The notes beneath the pieces were generated by a model. It did no database searches. It was not told the origin of the DNA and was given only the letters and a program-made list of their open reading frames with translations. From positions 20,230 to 84,229 of the IMG/VR virus record IMGVR_UViG_3300042383_000546: DNA of 64,000 bases, one strand, 5' to 3'. The DNA is from a virus. Shown here piece after piece: positions 18,123-25,677 of the stretch (positions within the stretch are counted from its first letter, which is position 1; each line of letters starts with the position of its first letter). The position numbers were made by a program, and so were the translations under genes.

Positions 18123-18377
18123 TTATCTTACTGCCCTACCACCCTTAGTATTAATAGTTTTACCATTATACTCAAATGTAGGTATATTGTTTTTTGCTGC
18201 TTTAGACCAAACTCTTAAAAAAGCCATGTCAAACTTTTTAAGGTCTTCTAACGTTCCCGTACTAGCGTCCGCTTTTTTGATTGCTCTAGCATAAGCATTT
18301 TTAGAGAAATACATATAGTAAGCTCCATAAGCTACTACTGCGTAAAGACCAACGTAAAAAACTAATTTTTTATTCAT
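18123..18377 (-). CDS. small membrane protein with N-terminal anchor
   Basis: 84 residues: membrane helix at ~4-22 (LVFYVGLYAVVAYGAYYMYF), then a basic soluble tail ending GKTINTKGGRAVR. Codons and spacing match its neighbours. Likely a minor virion-membrane component. Confidence 0.7.
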   Translation of the reverse strand: MNKKLVFYVGLYAVVAYGAYYMYFSKNAYARAIKKADASTGTLEDLKKFDMAFLRVWSKAAKNNIPTFEYNGKTINTKGGRAVR

Positions 18378-18386
18378 AACTTTTTT

Positions 18387-18911
18387 TTATATATACCTAA
18401 ATTTATATCCGCTACAAGATTTAGATACACCTCTTAAATTCTGACTTATTGCAGTAGCAGAAACACCAAATTCTTTAGATGTTTCTTTTATGCCATTACA
18501 AAATCTAATATGATTACCTTTTAAATCCATTTGCTCAAATTTAACTCTTAAAAGTAATCCGTTTTTACTTGTATCAATTAATTTATTTTTTATGGCATGG
18601 ACAATTTGCTCTCTATGAGTAGCCCATTCTAAATTTTCAACTCTATTGTCTTTCTTATTACCATTAATATGATTCACAGTTGGTTTTCCATCAGAATTTT
18701 CTATAAATGCTTCAGCAACTAACCTATGAGCAAAAACTAATTTCACACCATCTTCATTTCTAATTTTACATTTTATATAGCCTCTAACATTAGTACCATT
18801 AACTTTTACCCAATTGCCCTCAAGGTTTTTTTGACATAAAGATTTACTATATACATTTCCATGAATATCTACCTTATAGTTCGGGTATTTGTATACAATT
18901 TTGTCTTCCAT
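18387..18911 (-). CDS. HNH homing endonuclease (NUMOD4/HNH/NUMOD1 type)
   Basis: 174 residues. The N-terminus (YPNYKVDIHGNVYS) matches NUMOD4-type targeting segments. The HNH nuclease core is AHRLVAEAFI...NHINGNKKDNRVENLEWAT at about 68-105. The C-terminus (GIKETSKEFGVSATAISQNL) is a NUMOD1-like helix-turn-helix DNA-binding tail. Such free-standing homing endonucleases cut cognate intron- or element-less relatives and spread selfishly between phages. It interrupts a run of structural-type membrane genes without breaking any of them and has no structural role. Confidence 0.85.
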   Translation of the reverse strand: MEDKIVYKYPNYKVDIHGNVYSKSLCQKNLEGNWVKVNGTNVRGYIKCKIRNEDGVKLVFAHRLVAEAFIENSDGKPTVNHINGNKKDNRVENLEWATHREQIVHAIKNKLIDTSKNGLLLRVKFEQMDLKGNHIRFCNGIKETSKEFGVSATAISQNLRGVSKSCSGYKFRYI

Positions 18912-18918
18912 CTTATAA

Positions 18919-19722
18919 TTAATTGCCTGAAGCGTAAACGTCTTTAATATTATATTCAGCTATATAGTCCTTAATAAACTTATCGATGATTTGGTATCTT
19001 ATTTTATTTTCGGGACTAGGAAACCCTATAAATGTTTCTCCAAATGCAGCATAAGCCTCCTTGATTGGATAGCCTAAGCCTAAATATATTGTAAGACCGT
19101 TTAAGTCTGCTTCAGTTTCGTTTGCTATATCACTATTCACATAGTAGTGGCTAAACTCATGGAGTAAAATTGCCATTCTCATAGGAATAGTAAAAGGCAC
19201 AAAGGCTTCCTGAGAAACTTGTATTCTACCATTTTTTGTGCTGATACGAGCAGGTGTAGCCATTTTCTGACCTTTACTGCTAATAATAAAAGGTAAATAT
19301 TCAATTTTGAAATTACCTGCAGCACTTACATAATCTTTTTTAGAAGATAACGAACCTGCATTATAACAGAACTTTTGAGCAAAAGCAACGAAGTTTCTTA
19401 CAAGTGGAGTGTCCATTTTGGTTTTACCCAAAGTAATATCTAGCTCCTCTCTTTTTACTTCTAGTACTTCAAAAGTAGGGTCTTCACCCTTTTTCTTATT
19501 ACCATTCTTTTCATTATAGATGTCCAAAATACAAGTGTTTGGAGCTAAAGGCATCCTAACATATAATTCTTGAGTTCCATCTATTGTTTTAGTTCTATTG
19601 GTAAAATAGGTATTAGCCTGACCCTTATCATACACCTTTAATACAATAACTTGAGGACTAGTCGTTTTCACTACTACCTTCACTTTGCAGGGGGCAAATC
19701 TCGTCCACAGGTTATATTGCAT
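18919..19722 (-). CDS. zincin metallopeptidase, probably virion-associated
   Basis: 267 residues. A beta-rich N-terminal half (~1-110) precedes a peptidase domain with LLHEFSHYYVN at ~186-196: the HExxH zinc site, followed by NETEADLNGL, whose Glu is a plausible third ligand (gluzincin-like). The gene lies among virion-type membrane proteins and starts inside the end of the preceding gene (11-base overlap). Its substrate could be virion precursor proteins, a host envelope protein or peptidoglycan cross-links. It is one of two visible candidates for cutting the Gly-Gly-linked giant proteins. Confidence 0.75.
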   Translation of the reverse strand: MQYNLWTRFAPCKVKVVVKTTSPQVIVLKVYDKGQANTYFTNRTKTIDGTQELYVRMPLAPNTCILDIYNEKNGNKKKGEDPTFEVLEVKREELDITLGKTKMDTPLVRNFVAFAQKFCYNAGSLSSKKDYVSAAGNFKIEYLPFIISSKGQKMATPARISTKNGRIQVSQEAFVPFTIPMRMAILLHEFSHYYVNSDIANETEADLNGLTIYLGLGYPIKEAYAAFGETFIGFPSPENKIRYQIIDKFIKDYIAEYNIKDVYASGN

Positions 19723-20017
19723 CAGTATACAATGGGGTTTTTATTTTATCAGGATTTATACGACTTCTACGTTTTTGAGACTCCATAGCTTTTTCTTTTA
19801 CCGCCTTACTAGCTTGTACGGGAGGTAACACAACTTCAAAATCTCTTAAAAAAGCATTCGTATACTTTGAAGATTCTACGTTTGTAGCATCAGCAATAAC
19901 TTCTTTTACTTCAGCGTCTGTCATTAAACTAGCAGAAGGTTTTTTGAAACCTCTGTAATATAAGTGAGCAGCAATACCGCCTACTAAAACTCCAATAAGT
20001 ACATCACCTATTTTCAT
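19712..20017 (-). CDS. small membrane protein with N-terminal anchor
   Basis: 101 residues: a glycine-containing membrane helix at ~5-22 (DVLIGVLVGGIAAHLYYRGF), then a soluble domain with a Pro-Val-Gln segment and a strongly basic C-terminus (EKAMESQKRRSRINPDKIK) that could touch nucleic acid. Its stop overlaps the zincin start. Family unknown. Confidence 0.7.
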   Translation of the reverse strand: MKIGDVLIGVLVGGIAAHLYYRGFKKPSASLMTDAEVKEVIADATNVESSKYTNAFLRDFEVVLPPVQASKAVKEKAMESQKRRSRINPDKIKTPLYTDAI

Positions 20018-20018
20018 A

Positions 20019-20318
20019 TTATTTCTTTTTCATGATTTGACGAGCTACTACAGCTAACAAAATAATACCACCCACGATATATAAAGTCTTTACAGGCATT
20101 CCTAAAACTGTTTTTCCCATGTCTTTTTCTTTAGTTTTAAATTTATTTAAAGTTAAATTAATTTCTTGATTTAACCCATCATTCAAAGGGAAAATCCCTT
20201 TTGTTTTTTCTCTTGTAAGCCACTCAGAGAAATTGAGTGTACCGCCATCTTCTTTGTAAATTTTGAAAAGCTGATTTGCGGTTAGTGTCTTGTCCAAATC
20301 AATTTGACTTTCTGCCAT
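20019..20318 (-). CDS. small tail-anchored membrane protein
   Basis: 99 residues: a charged soluble N-terminal part (LTANQLFKIYKEDGGTLNFSEWL), then a C-terminal membrane helix (VKTLYIVGGIILLAVVARQIMKKK). It is separated from the next gene by a single base. Its orientation is opposite to its N-anchored neighbours, so the cluster contributes domains to both membrane faces. Confidence 0.7.
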   Translation of the reverse strand: MAESQIDLDKTLTANQLFKIYKEDGGTLNFSEWLTREKTKGIFPLNDGLNQEINLTLNKFKTKEKDMGKTVLGMPVKTLYIVGGIILLAVVARQIMKKK

Positions 20319-20326
20319 ATTTATGT

Positions 20327-20776
20327 TTATTTTTTGAATAAGTACAAAGAAGAAGCAAAACCTATCATGTTATTACCATCTTCAGAAACTTGATACCAAC
20401 CTGCAACCTGAGAAGGACTGCCGTAAAGGGTACTTCCGTTTGCTATCTTCTTCACTATTTCAGACTTTGCACTTGGGGTCTTTCTAATATTTAGATTACT
20501 ACCTAGTGTTTTAACCTGAAGGGCTTGTTTTGAGCCTGTGTTTAAGAATAAAGCAGCTAATGGATTTGTAAGTGCTAGATTAGCAGATACAAGTGCCTTT
20601 TTTTGCTCATCTGTTAATTCAGTAGATGTTGAAGCTGTAGGGTCAATAGTTATAGTTTCTCCTTCAACTTTTGGAGCATCTTTTTTGCCGAATAGCTTTC
20701 CTCTAAAAGCATAGAGTAAACCACCTACAGCTAATACACTTGCAACCCCGATTAATATTTTTGTATTCTTTTCCAT
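20327..20776 (-). CDS. membrane-anchored bacterial SH3 domain protein
   Basis: 149 residues: membrane helix at ~7-24 (ILIGVASVLAVGGLLYAF), a linker of ~50 residues, then a bacterial SH3 (SH3b) domain at ~85-149, recognisable by LNIRKTPSAKSEIVKKIANG and a GWYQVS strand. SH3b domains bind cell-wall peptides, so this protein may hold a particle or a lytic enzyme on peptidoglycan during entry or release. Hydrolase genes of the same virus lie 10-15 kb away. Confidence 0.75.
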   Translation of the reverse strand: MEKNTKILIGVASVLAVGGLLYAFRGKLFGKKDAPKVEGETITIDPTASTSTELTDEQKKALVSANLALTNPLAALFLNTGSKQALQVKTLGSNLNIRKTPSAKSEIVKKIANGSTLYGSPSQVAGWYQVSEDGNNMIGFASSLYLFKK

Positions 20777-20777
20777 T

Positions 20778-21179
20778 TTATTTGTGTTCTATTAGTAATT
20801 CACCTAATACTTCTATTCTACCAACCTTTTTTTGAAAGTCAATTTGCCCGATACTCATGTCCTGAATACCATTATTTACTTCACTAATCAAACCTTTAAG
20901 TTCCTTTTCAGCTTCAGCAAAATCTAATTTTCCTTCAGCAGCACTTTTATAGTAGGGCTCTTTGACATCAAAATGATAGTAAGTCAGCATTGATAGTCCA
21001 CCTTTTTCTTTAGCGTTTTCTGCAATCTTCATAGCACCCTCTCCCCTTTTTTTAGAGAAGTCTTCAAGTTGTTTGTCTGTGCTCTGAGTACTCTGCTTTT
21101 TATTTTTATTCATAATTAAATAGGTTAAGCCCAATAGACCTAACCCACCTAATATGAATACTTTTGTGTTTTGTTCCAT
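20778..21179 (-). CDS. small membrane protein with N-terminal anchor
   Basis: 133 residues: membrane helix at ~7-23 (VFILGGLGLLGLTYLIMN), a Lys/Gln linker, then a helical domain (AKEKGGLSMLTYYHFDVKEP). It shares the 'MEQNTKVFILGG' style of N-terminus with the preceding SH3 protein, suggesting that the anchors have a common origin. One-base overlap with the next gene upstream. Confidence 0.65.
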   Translation of the reverse strand: MEQNTKVFILGGLGLLGLTYLIMNKNKKQSTQSTDKQLEDFSKKRGEGAMKIAENAKEKGGLSMLTYYHFDVKEPYYKSAAEGKLDFAEAEKELKGLISEVNNGIQDMSIGQIDFQKKVGRIEVLGELLIEHK

Positions 21180-21406
21180 TATTCTTCTACTTTAGGTAGT
21201 AATAACTGAGATACCAAACCACCAATAATAGCTCCTATAAACGCTGAAGAGACTAAATTGTACTGACGAGAATAACCTATTAAAAGACCACCTGCCATTC
21301 CAATAAAGCCTCCTGTTATAGTGCCTTTTGTTTTTTTCAAAGCCATACTATCAGACTTTGATTTAAGCTCTTTAGCTTTTTGTAATAGTTCTGATGCTTC
21401 AGCCAT
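21179..21406 (-). CDS. small glycine-zipper membrane protein
   Basis: 75 residues. A charged N-terminal helix (LLQKAKELKSKSDSMALKK) is followed by two short glycine-rich hydrophobic segments (GGFIGMAGGLLIGY and SAFIGAIIGGLVSQLLL), i.e. a glycine-zipper hairpin like those that oligomerise into pores. Possible membrane-fusion or DNA-delivery pore component; a holin-like role is also possible but it is far from the lysis block. Confidence 0.65.
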   Translation of the reverse strand: MAEASELLQKAKELKSKSDSMALKKTKGTITGGFIGMAGGLLIGYSRQYNLVSSAFIGAIIGGLVSQLLLPKVEE

Positions 21407-21417
21407 TTTTTATTTTT

Positions 21418-21519
21418 TTATTTTTGACCGCTCTTCCAACTTCTAGAAACTACATAAACAGTAACACCTAGTGCTACAAGTCCTAAAGCATACGCTAGTA
21501 AATTTTTTCCGTTTTTCAT
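21418..21519 (-). CDS. mini membrane protein, 33 residues
   Basis: Too short for usual gene callers. ATG at 21519 opens 33 codons: KNGK, one membrane helix (LLAYALGLVALGVTVYVV), then SRSWKSGQK. The C-terminal W-K-S-G-Q is shared with the mini-protein at 30085-30192, and gaps to both neighbours are 3-11 bases, which argues for a real gene. It resembles the tiny membrane proteins of PRD1-type virions in size only. Confidence 0.65.
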   Translation of the reverse strand: MKNGKNLLAYALGLVALGVTVYVVSRSWKSGQK

Positions 21520-21522
21520 TTT

Positions 21523-21921
21523 TTATGGATTGAATTGTGATAAAATCGTTTTTCTAGGTCTATTCTTTGGTGCACATCTACAAGCATCTTGGATATTTGT
21601 AGGAGCACCGCCCGTTGCATTCATAAACATTGGTGCACCAACACCTCTGTCATAAATGTTAGGTATTAAATTCTGAGAACTCATGTAAATTGGAGGTTTA
21701 ACACCACTACCCAAAGCACTAACGGTTACAGGGTTTGCAGTTAAACCACTTGATGGCTGCTGAGGTGGAGGTTTAAGGTCAGGAATACCTACAATGATTG
21801 GAGGATTTTCATTTTTTAAATCTGAAACCTTAACTTCTTTTTTCTTACTATAATATCTTAAAGCAAGTATAGTTGCTACTATCCCCGCTCCAAACCATAG
21901 TATTTTATTATCTGTTGCCAT
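21523..21921 (-). CDS. small membrane protein with Pro-rich region
   Basis: 132 residues: membrane helix at ~6-23 (KILWFGAGIVATILALRYY), a Pro/Gln linker (PDLKPPPQQPSSG), and a C-terminal part with two cysteines (DACRCAPKN). The linker suggests an extended stalk between membrane and capsid shell. Family unknown. Confidence 0.65.
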   Translation of the reverse strand: MATDNKILWFGAGIVATILALRYYSKKKEVKVSDLKNENPPIIVGIPDLKPPPQQPSSGLTANPVTVSALGSGVKPPIYMSSQNLIPNIYDRGVGAPMFMNATGGAPTNIQDACRCAPKNRPRKTILSQFNP

Positions 21922-21923
21922 GA

Positions 21924-22625
21924 TTAGTTAGTTTTTTTAGCTTTTACAATAAGGTATATAGCTGTGATTGCTACTAACACACCCGCACCAATTATGATGT
22001 AAGTGGTAGCACTAGTTTTCTTACTAGGTGTACCCATGTTTGCTCTTAGCTCATCTTGTTGTGCTTGTAAGGCTGCAGCTTGATTACTAATGTTATTGGC
22101 ATCAGCTTGAGTCTTGTTATTGATTTTATTTAAACCAATTTGAATACCTGCATTGATTGTATCTTGACTAGTAAGTGCTTTACCAATGTTTGCTAATAGT
22201 AAACCTACTCCTGTCTTTCCTTGAGGATTGTCGGCTGTAACTCTACTTTGTTTTTTAGCAGCAGCAGCTTGAGCAGCAGCAGCTTTTTTTGCAGCTCTTT
22301 CAGCAGCAGTCATATTATAAAAATCATCTGCTCCTGTGAATTGAAAATCGTCAATCCCTGTAAATCCAAAATCCTGTGAGCTACCAACAAATGATAATGT
22401 TTCACCTGCCTCTTTAACTTTTTCTGTTAGAAAAGTAGACAACTCATTTTTGAAGTTTGGACTTTTAGCTGAAGCCATAAGTACGGCAATAGTAACTTCT
22501 TTGTCAGAAGGATTGTTACCTACTACAACTCCGTTTCTTTTAAGTAATCTAACTAGACCATCTTTATCAGTAACTACAGCGTATGATAACGCTTCTTCTG
22601 TTACTTGTAGTGCACTTACTGCCAT
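21924..22625 (-). CDS. tail-anchored virion-type protein with FTGxDDF motifs
   Basis: 233 residues. Residues ~1-70 form a helical domain. At ~80-105 lie two copies of an aromatic-acidic motif (FTGIDDFQFTGADDFYN) that also occurs at the N-terminus of the coat candidate at 23466-24164. Then come an Ala/Lys helix, a coiled-coil segment (NQAAALQAQQDELRANMG) and a C-terminal membrane helix (TYIIIGAGVLVAITAIYLIV). The shared motif suggests a common docking or targeting signal, perhaps linking shell and membrane. Likely a structural membrane protein. Confidence 0.75.
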   Translation of the reverse strand: MAVSALQVTEEALSYAVVTDKDGLVRLLKRNGVVVGNNPSDKEVTIAVLMASAKSPNFKNELSTFLTEKVKEAGETLSFVGSSQDFGFTGIDDFQFTGADDFYNMTAAERAAKKAAAAQAAAAKKQSRVTADNPQGKTGVGLLLANIGKALTSQDTINAGIQIGLNKINNKTQADANNISNQAAALQAQQDELRANMGTPSKKTSATTYIIIGAGVLVAITAIYLIVKAKKTN

Positions 22626-22640
22626 GTTATTTTAATTTAA

Positions 22641-22946
22641 TTATTTTTTATTTACATAATACGTTACACCATAAATAGCTAGTGTAATACCAATTACCCA
22701 TGCCCATTTTTGCCCTTTAGACATTCTTACACCAAATAAGCCTTCAACTTCGCTTACAGGATTGCTTGGGTCATTTGGCAAAGGTGCACCTTCCATAGTT
22801 TTTTTATCCTGTGGTGGTGGTGGTGAAAATTTGCTTTCATGCCTTTTCATGCAATCTTCAAAACTGCTATATTTACTTTTATCGTAACCATAGTTACAAT
22901 ATTGAAATTTTGCCTCTGCTGCGTTTTGTGGTGCTCGTAAAGCCAT
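22641..22946 (-). CDS. small tail-anchored membrane protein
   Basis: 101 residues: N-terminal part with two cysteines (QYCNYGY, FEDCMKRHESK), a Pro-rich stretch (SPPPPQDKK), and a C-terminal helix (WAWVIGITLAIYGVTYYVNKK). Placed between other tail-anchored proteins just downstream of the coat candidate. Confidence 0.65.
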   Translation of the reverse strand: MALRAPQNAAEAKFQYCNYGYDKSKYSSFEDCMKRHESKFSPPPPQDKKTMEGAPLPNDPSNPVSEVEGLFGVRMSKGQKWAWVIGITLAIYGVTYYVNKK

Positions 22947-22951
22947 TATAA

Positions 22952-23374
22952 TTATTTTTTAGTTGTTATGATAGCGAAAGCAATTAATACCGCTCCTGCA
23001 AACATTAACATACCTGTTTCCGAAGTTAATTTTTTATTGTCAGCAACTTGTTGTGCTGCTTGAGCTTGAAGCTGACCTGAGAAATTCATGTAAGATTCAA
23101 GAATATTTTTATTTGGATTTGAAGCGGTACAAGTACAGCCATCAGGCTTTTTACCATACTTCTTCTCGAAGTAGTCCATGAACAATTCTTTGTCAGGGTT
23201 ATTTTCGATAATTTCCATTAATACGGGTTCGCCCTCGTAGGACACGAGTTGCTGTAAAACCGAAGAAAGAGGTTGGTCTCTGTCAAATTCGTAGCCATGT
23301 CTATGTGCCAACGATTTCACAAAATATGGATTCGCTGCAGCGGTGTATGCGTATATGTTTACATTACTCGACAT
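22952..23374 (-). CDS. tail-anchored membrane protein
   Basis: 140 residues from the ATG at 23374. An upstream TTG at 23383 would add three residues but is less likely. The N-terminal domain (NPYFVKSLAHRHGYEFD, LMEIIENNPDKELFMDYFEKKYGK) is compact and helical. A C-T-C pair follows (DGCTCTAS), then a Gln/Ala helix and a C-terminal membrane helix (GMLMFAGAVLIAFAIITTKK). It is the first gene after the terminator behind the coat candidate and must be reached by read-through or a promoter inside that terminator. Confidence 0.7.
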   Translation of the reverse strand: MSSNVNIYAYTAAANPYFVKSLAHRHGYEFDRDQPLSSVLQQLVSYEGEPVLMEIIENNPDKELFMDYFEKKYGKKPDGCTCTASNPNKNILESYMNFSGQLQAQAAQQVADNKKLTSETGMLMFAGAVLIAFAIITTKK

Positions 23375-23400
23375 GATATGCAATTTAATGAATTAAAAGT

Positions 23401-23449
23401 AAAAAAGGGCGAAGCTGATATAAAATCTGCTTCAGCCCTTTCTTTTTTA
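23401..23449 (-). terminator. terminator directly behind the coat-protein candidate
   Basis: Stem of 12-13 bases (AAAGGGC.GAAGC against GCTTC.GCCCTTT, one bulged base), loop ~13 bases, A/T-runs on both sides, so it can stop transcription in both directions. It lies 17 bases after the stop at 23466. Downstream genes are co-directional, so partial read-through would give much coat protein and less of the minor membrane proteins. Confidence 0.75.
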
Positions 23450-23465
23450 TTTTATACCGCTAGAA

Positions 23466-24164
23466 TTAACGAGCAGCAGGTCTGATAATCTTTGGACTAC
23501 CGTATTGCTTAGAAACAGGGTCTCCGTTTAAGCCACGAGCAATATTGATGTTATCAGAAGGGTAGAATTGGAACTGAACACTTGAACTTGCGAACATAGT
23601 GAAAGTCAATTTAGTGAAGCCATCGATACGGAAAGGTTGTTTCAATTCGATAACACCACTTTGGTTCTGATAAGGGTCAATTACAGGTGTCAAGATTTTA
23701 ACAGCTTGGTTACCGTTAGCGTCTTGAGTAGTTAAAGTAATCGGTTGTAACACTTGACTTGTTGTACCATTTACAGAAGAAATCAAAGTAGAACCGATTG
23801 TGAAAGGGCTTACACTTGATTGGTTAAGTAAGTTGTAATAAGTTGTGTTAGAAAGGTTAGACGTAATGGTTACGTTGTTTACAGTTAAAGAACCTGCAGA
23901 GAAACCTGCATTGTTCAAGTAAACGTAAGCACCAAATACATCTACAGATACTGCAGCGTTTGAAGCGTTAGATACTGTGATGATGTAAGGCTGAGACTTC
24001 ATCATACCTGCTGATGCCATTGGAGCTACTGCAGGTGCTGCGTCAGCAGCGAAGAAATTGTCTGCCCCTGTAAAATAGGTTTCGTCTGCGAAACCATCTA
24101 CACCAATAAACTGCTCGTTAATAGAGCGGTTAGCTTGTTGTAAGTACTTTTGAATACTAGACAT
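23466..24164 (-). CDS. candidate major capsid (coat) protein, jelly-roll-like
   Basis: 232 residues. The N-terminus is helical with the motif pair FIGVDGFADETYFTGADNFF (residues ~17-36) and an Ala/Pro linker. From ~57 the chain is beta-rich with regular strands (PYIITVSNASNAAVSVDVFG, GFTKLTFTMFASSSVQFQFY), consistent with a single or very compact double jelly roll, though short for known double jelly-roll capsids. It has a dedicated transcription unit with terminators on both sides, lies two genes from the packaging-type ATPase, and has no Cys: all typical of an abundant coat protein. A minor capsid or penton role cannot be excluded. Confidence 0.65.
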   Translation of the reverse strand: MSSIQKYLQQANRSINEQFIGVDGFADETYFTGADNFFAADAAPAVAPMASAGMMKSQPYIITVSNASNAAVSVDVFGAYVYLNNAGFSAGSLTVNNVTITSNLSNTTYYNLLNQSSVSPFTIGSTLISSVNGTTSQVLQPITLTTQDANGNQAVKILTPVIDPYQNQSGVIELKQPFRIDGFTKLTFTMFASSSVQFQFYPSDNINIARGLNGDPVSKQYGSPKIIRPAAR

Positions 24165-24221
24165 TGTGAATTAATTTATTTTTTTTAAAAATTTGTTTGT
24201 TTGTAGTTAGTTCCTTATGAA

Positions 24222-24329
24222 TTAAGCACCAATCTTAGCTTTGTCAAGCAACGGCTTAACTGCTAACATATAAAGGGCTACACCCGCTGTTACTACTAAA
24301 ACTTTACCTGCAAGAGATTTGAAGTCCAT
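24222..24329 (-). CDS. mini membrane protein, 35 residues, first gene of coat operon
   Basis: ATG at 24329, 35 codons: MDFKSLAG, one hydrophobic helix (KVLVVTAGVALYMLAVK), then PLLDKAKIGA. It lies between the promoter region and the coat candidate and shares their transcript. Position and size suggest a virion or assembly membrane peptide made in coat-like amounts. The 57-base gap to the coat start is empty. Confidence 0.6.
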   Translation of the reverse strand: MDFKSLAGKVLVVTAGVALYMLAVKPLLDKAKIGA

Positions 24330-24394
24330 TTTTTTCTAATTTAATTTTTTAAGAATAATTGTGTATCAACTGAATACAGATTCAAATGACATAT

Positions 24395-24402
24395 CAAACC
24401 TA
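24395..24402 (-). promoter_or_regulatory. candidate promoter of the coat operon
   Basis: Read leftward the sequence is TAGGTTTG, an exact match to the Bacteroidota -7 consensus TAnnTTTG, 66 bases before the mini-protein start. No clear TTG -33 box lies at the usual 17-23 base spacing. Just upstream is CAATTAAAATTAAGTAC, one base different from the 16-bp right-arm leader element plus C. The whole stretch 24330-24506 holds no gene. Confidence 0.45.
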
Positions 24403-24506
24403 TGTACTTAATTTTAATTGATAATTAAATCTAATTAGTTTGTTTACTACAATCGTTTGTAGCAAAACGAGGTAATTTGATACTTTATATTACGTTTATT
24501 TGTAGC

Positions 24507-24541
24507 AAAAAAAATCCCCAATAGAATTAACTATCAGGGAT
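24507..24541 (-). terminator. terminator of the ATPase operon
   Basis: Read leftward: 11-bp stem (ATCCCTGATAG / CTATTGGGGAT, two G-T pairs), 6-base loop, then eight T residues. It begins 24 bases after the ATPase stop at 24565 and isolates this operon from the coat operon. Confidence 0.85.
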
Positions 24542-24564
24542 AAACAAAAAACTCAACACAGAAA

Positions 24565-25386
24565 CTATCCTATATACTGAGCAAGTAGCCTTCTTTTAAC
24601 TTCAGCTCTTGCCGTATTATCATTATATTTTTTCTTATTCTTTTCGTCTTTGAGCACCAAATAAGGATTTGTAAGAGCTCTAAAGTTTTCGCTAATATAT
24701 TGCTCTACTGCATCTTCAATCATTTCTTGGCTATAGTTACCTCTGATGTTTGATTCGTCCATGTCCACATAACAGTAAAACCTCTTGTTGCCTGAATCGT
24801 ACTGAGTGTTTACCATGATTTCGGCAATACGCATATACTCAAACTTATCAGGGAATTTATTTTTATGCCTTTCAACTGATTCGACATTCTTATGAAATCT
24901 TAATTGGTTTAGATTACCCCAAAGTTTAGTAACAATTCTGCCAATAGACTGATAAGACAGAATAATGTCTAAGCCAACGTGACGATTGGTAGCAATAGCA
25001 CCAACTAAATCAGAAGGCATATGGTCACCGATAAATTTAGAAGGGTCTTCAATGACCAAAAGTCCATTTTTAAAAGTGCTTAATACATAGAACAAAGCCT
25101 GAGCCCATTCGTCTAGTGTCATTCTAGTTCCGTTGGGGTGGAAAGGTCTTATCCTTCTAACTTCTACATGAGGGTGAACAGTAAAAAGACCTACGTCATT
25201 AAGCGACAAAGCTCTGATTCCAAATACTCCATACTCATCGTTTACGTCCATTACAAGAGCCTTACGACCTTTAATGCCATGATAAGGGTCTCCTTCTACA
25301 TATTTGTTTATGGTAATCATGTGAGCCCAAGTTTTTCCCACACCTTTTTTACCAACTGCTGCCATCAATAAAGGTTCTCTTCCCAT
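24565..25386 (-). CDS. FtsK/HerA-superfamily ATPase, candidate genome-packaging motor
   Basis: 273 residues. Walker A is GKKGVGKTW (~12-20) and Walker B is NGLLVIEDPSK (~108-118), with SYQSIGRI as a likely sensor segment. Length and single P-loop domain match the packaging ATPases of PRD1-type viruses and NCLDV A32 proteins, not two-domain terminases or large FtsK. These hexamers push dsDNA into a preformed membrane-lined capsid. Last gene of the 27.2-24.5 kb unit and next to the coat candidate, the usual pairing in that virus class. A DNA pump for conjugation is the alternative. Confidence 0.75.
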   Translation of the reverse strand: MGREPLLMAAVGKKGVGKTWAHMITINKYVEGDPYHGIKGRKALVMDVNDEYGVFGIRALSLNDVGLFTVHPHVEVRRIRPFHPNGTRMTLDEWAQALFYVLSTFKNGLLVIEDPSKFIGDHMPSDLVGAIATNRHVGLDIILSYQSIGRIVTKLWGNLNQLRFHKNVESVERHKNKFPDKFEYMRIAEIMVNTQYDSGNKRFYCYVDMDESNIRGNYSQEMIEDAVEQYISENFRALTNPYLVLKDEKNKKKYNDNTARAEVKRRLLAQYIG

Positions 25387-25388
25387 TT

Positions 25389-25676
25389 CTAATTTTTTGT
25401 TTCTTTAAGTGCCATTTCTATTCTGTAAGAATCGTACACTTTTGAAAATGATATTCTTCTGATAGTAGTATCACACATAGCAAAGTCATACTCAATCTTC
25501 ATAAAGTTTTCTTTCTTTATAAAAATCGGGATAACCTTACAATCCTCTACATAAATGATAAAATCGTCATCGTTTTCAACAGGGAAATAGATTTTTTCTG
25601 CCTCTTTATCAAAGACACGAATAACACTCATTATCCTCTGCTTAAACTCAATCCACTCAGGGCTTTTAATTCTCAT
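25389..25676 (-). CDS. hypothetical protein upstream of the ATPase
   Basis: 95 residues, no membrane segment, with two acidic/aromatic halves (IYFPVENDDDFIIYVEDCKV; FAMCDTTIRRISFSKVYD). Two bases from the ATPase start, so translationally coupled and a possible partner of the motor. Family not recognised. Confidence 0.65.
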   Translation of the reverse strand: MRIKSPEWIEFKQRIMSVIRVFDKEAEKIYFPVENDDDFIIYVEDCKVIPIFIKKENFMKIEYDFAMCDTTIRRISFSKVYDSYRIEMALKETKN

Positions 25677-25677
25677 T

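Noticed and set aside
24565-25386. Terminase large subunit
   Set aside because: Single P-loop domain of 273 residues with no C-terminal RNase H-like nuclease motifs; fits HerA/FtsK-type packaging ATPase better.
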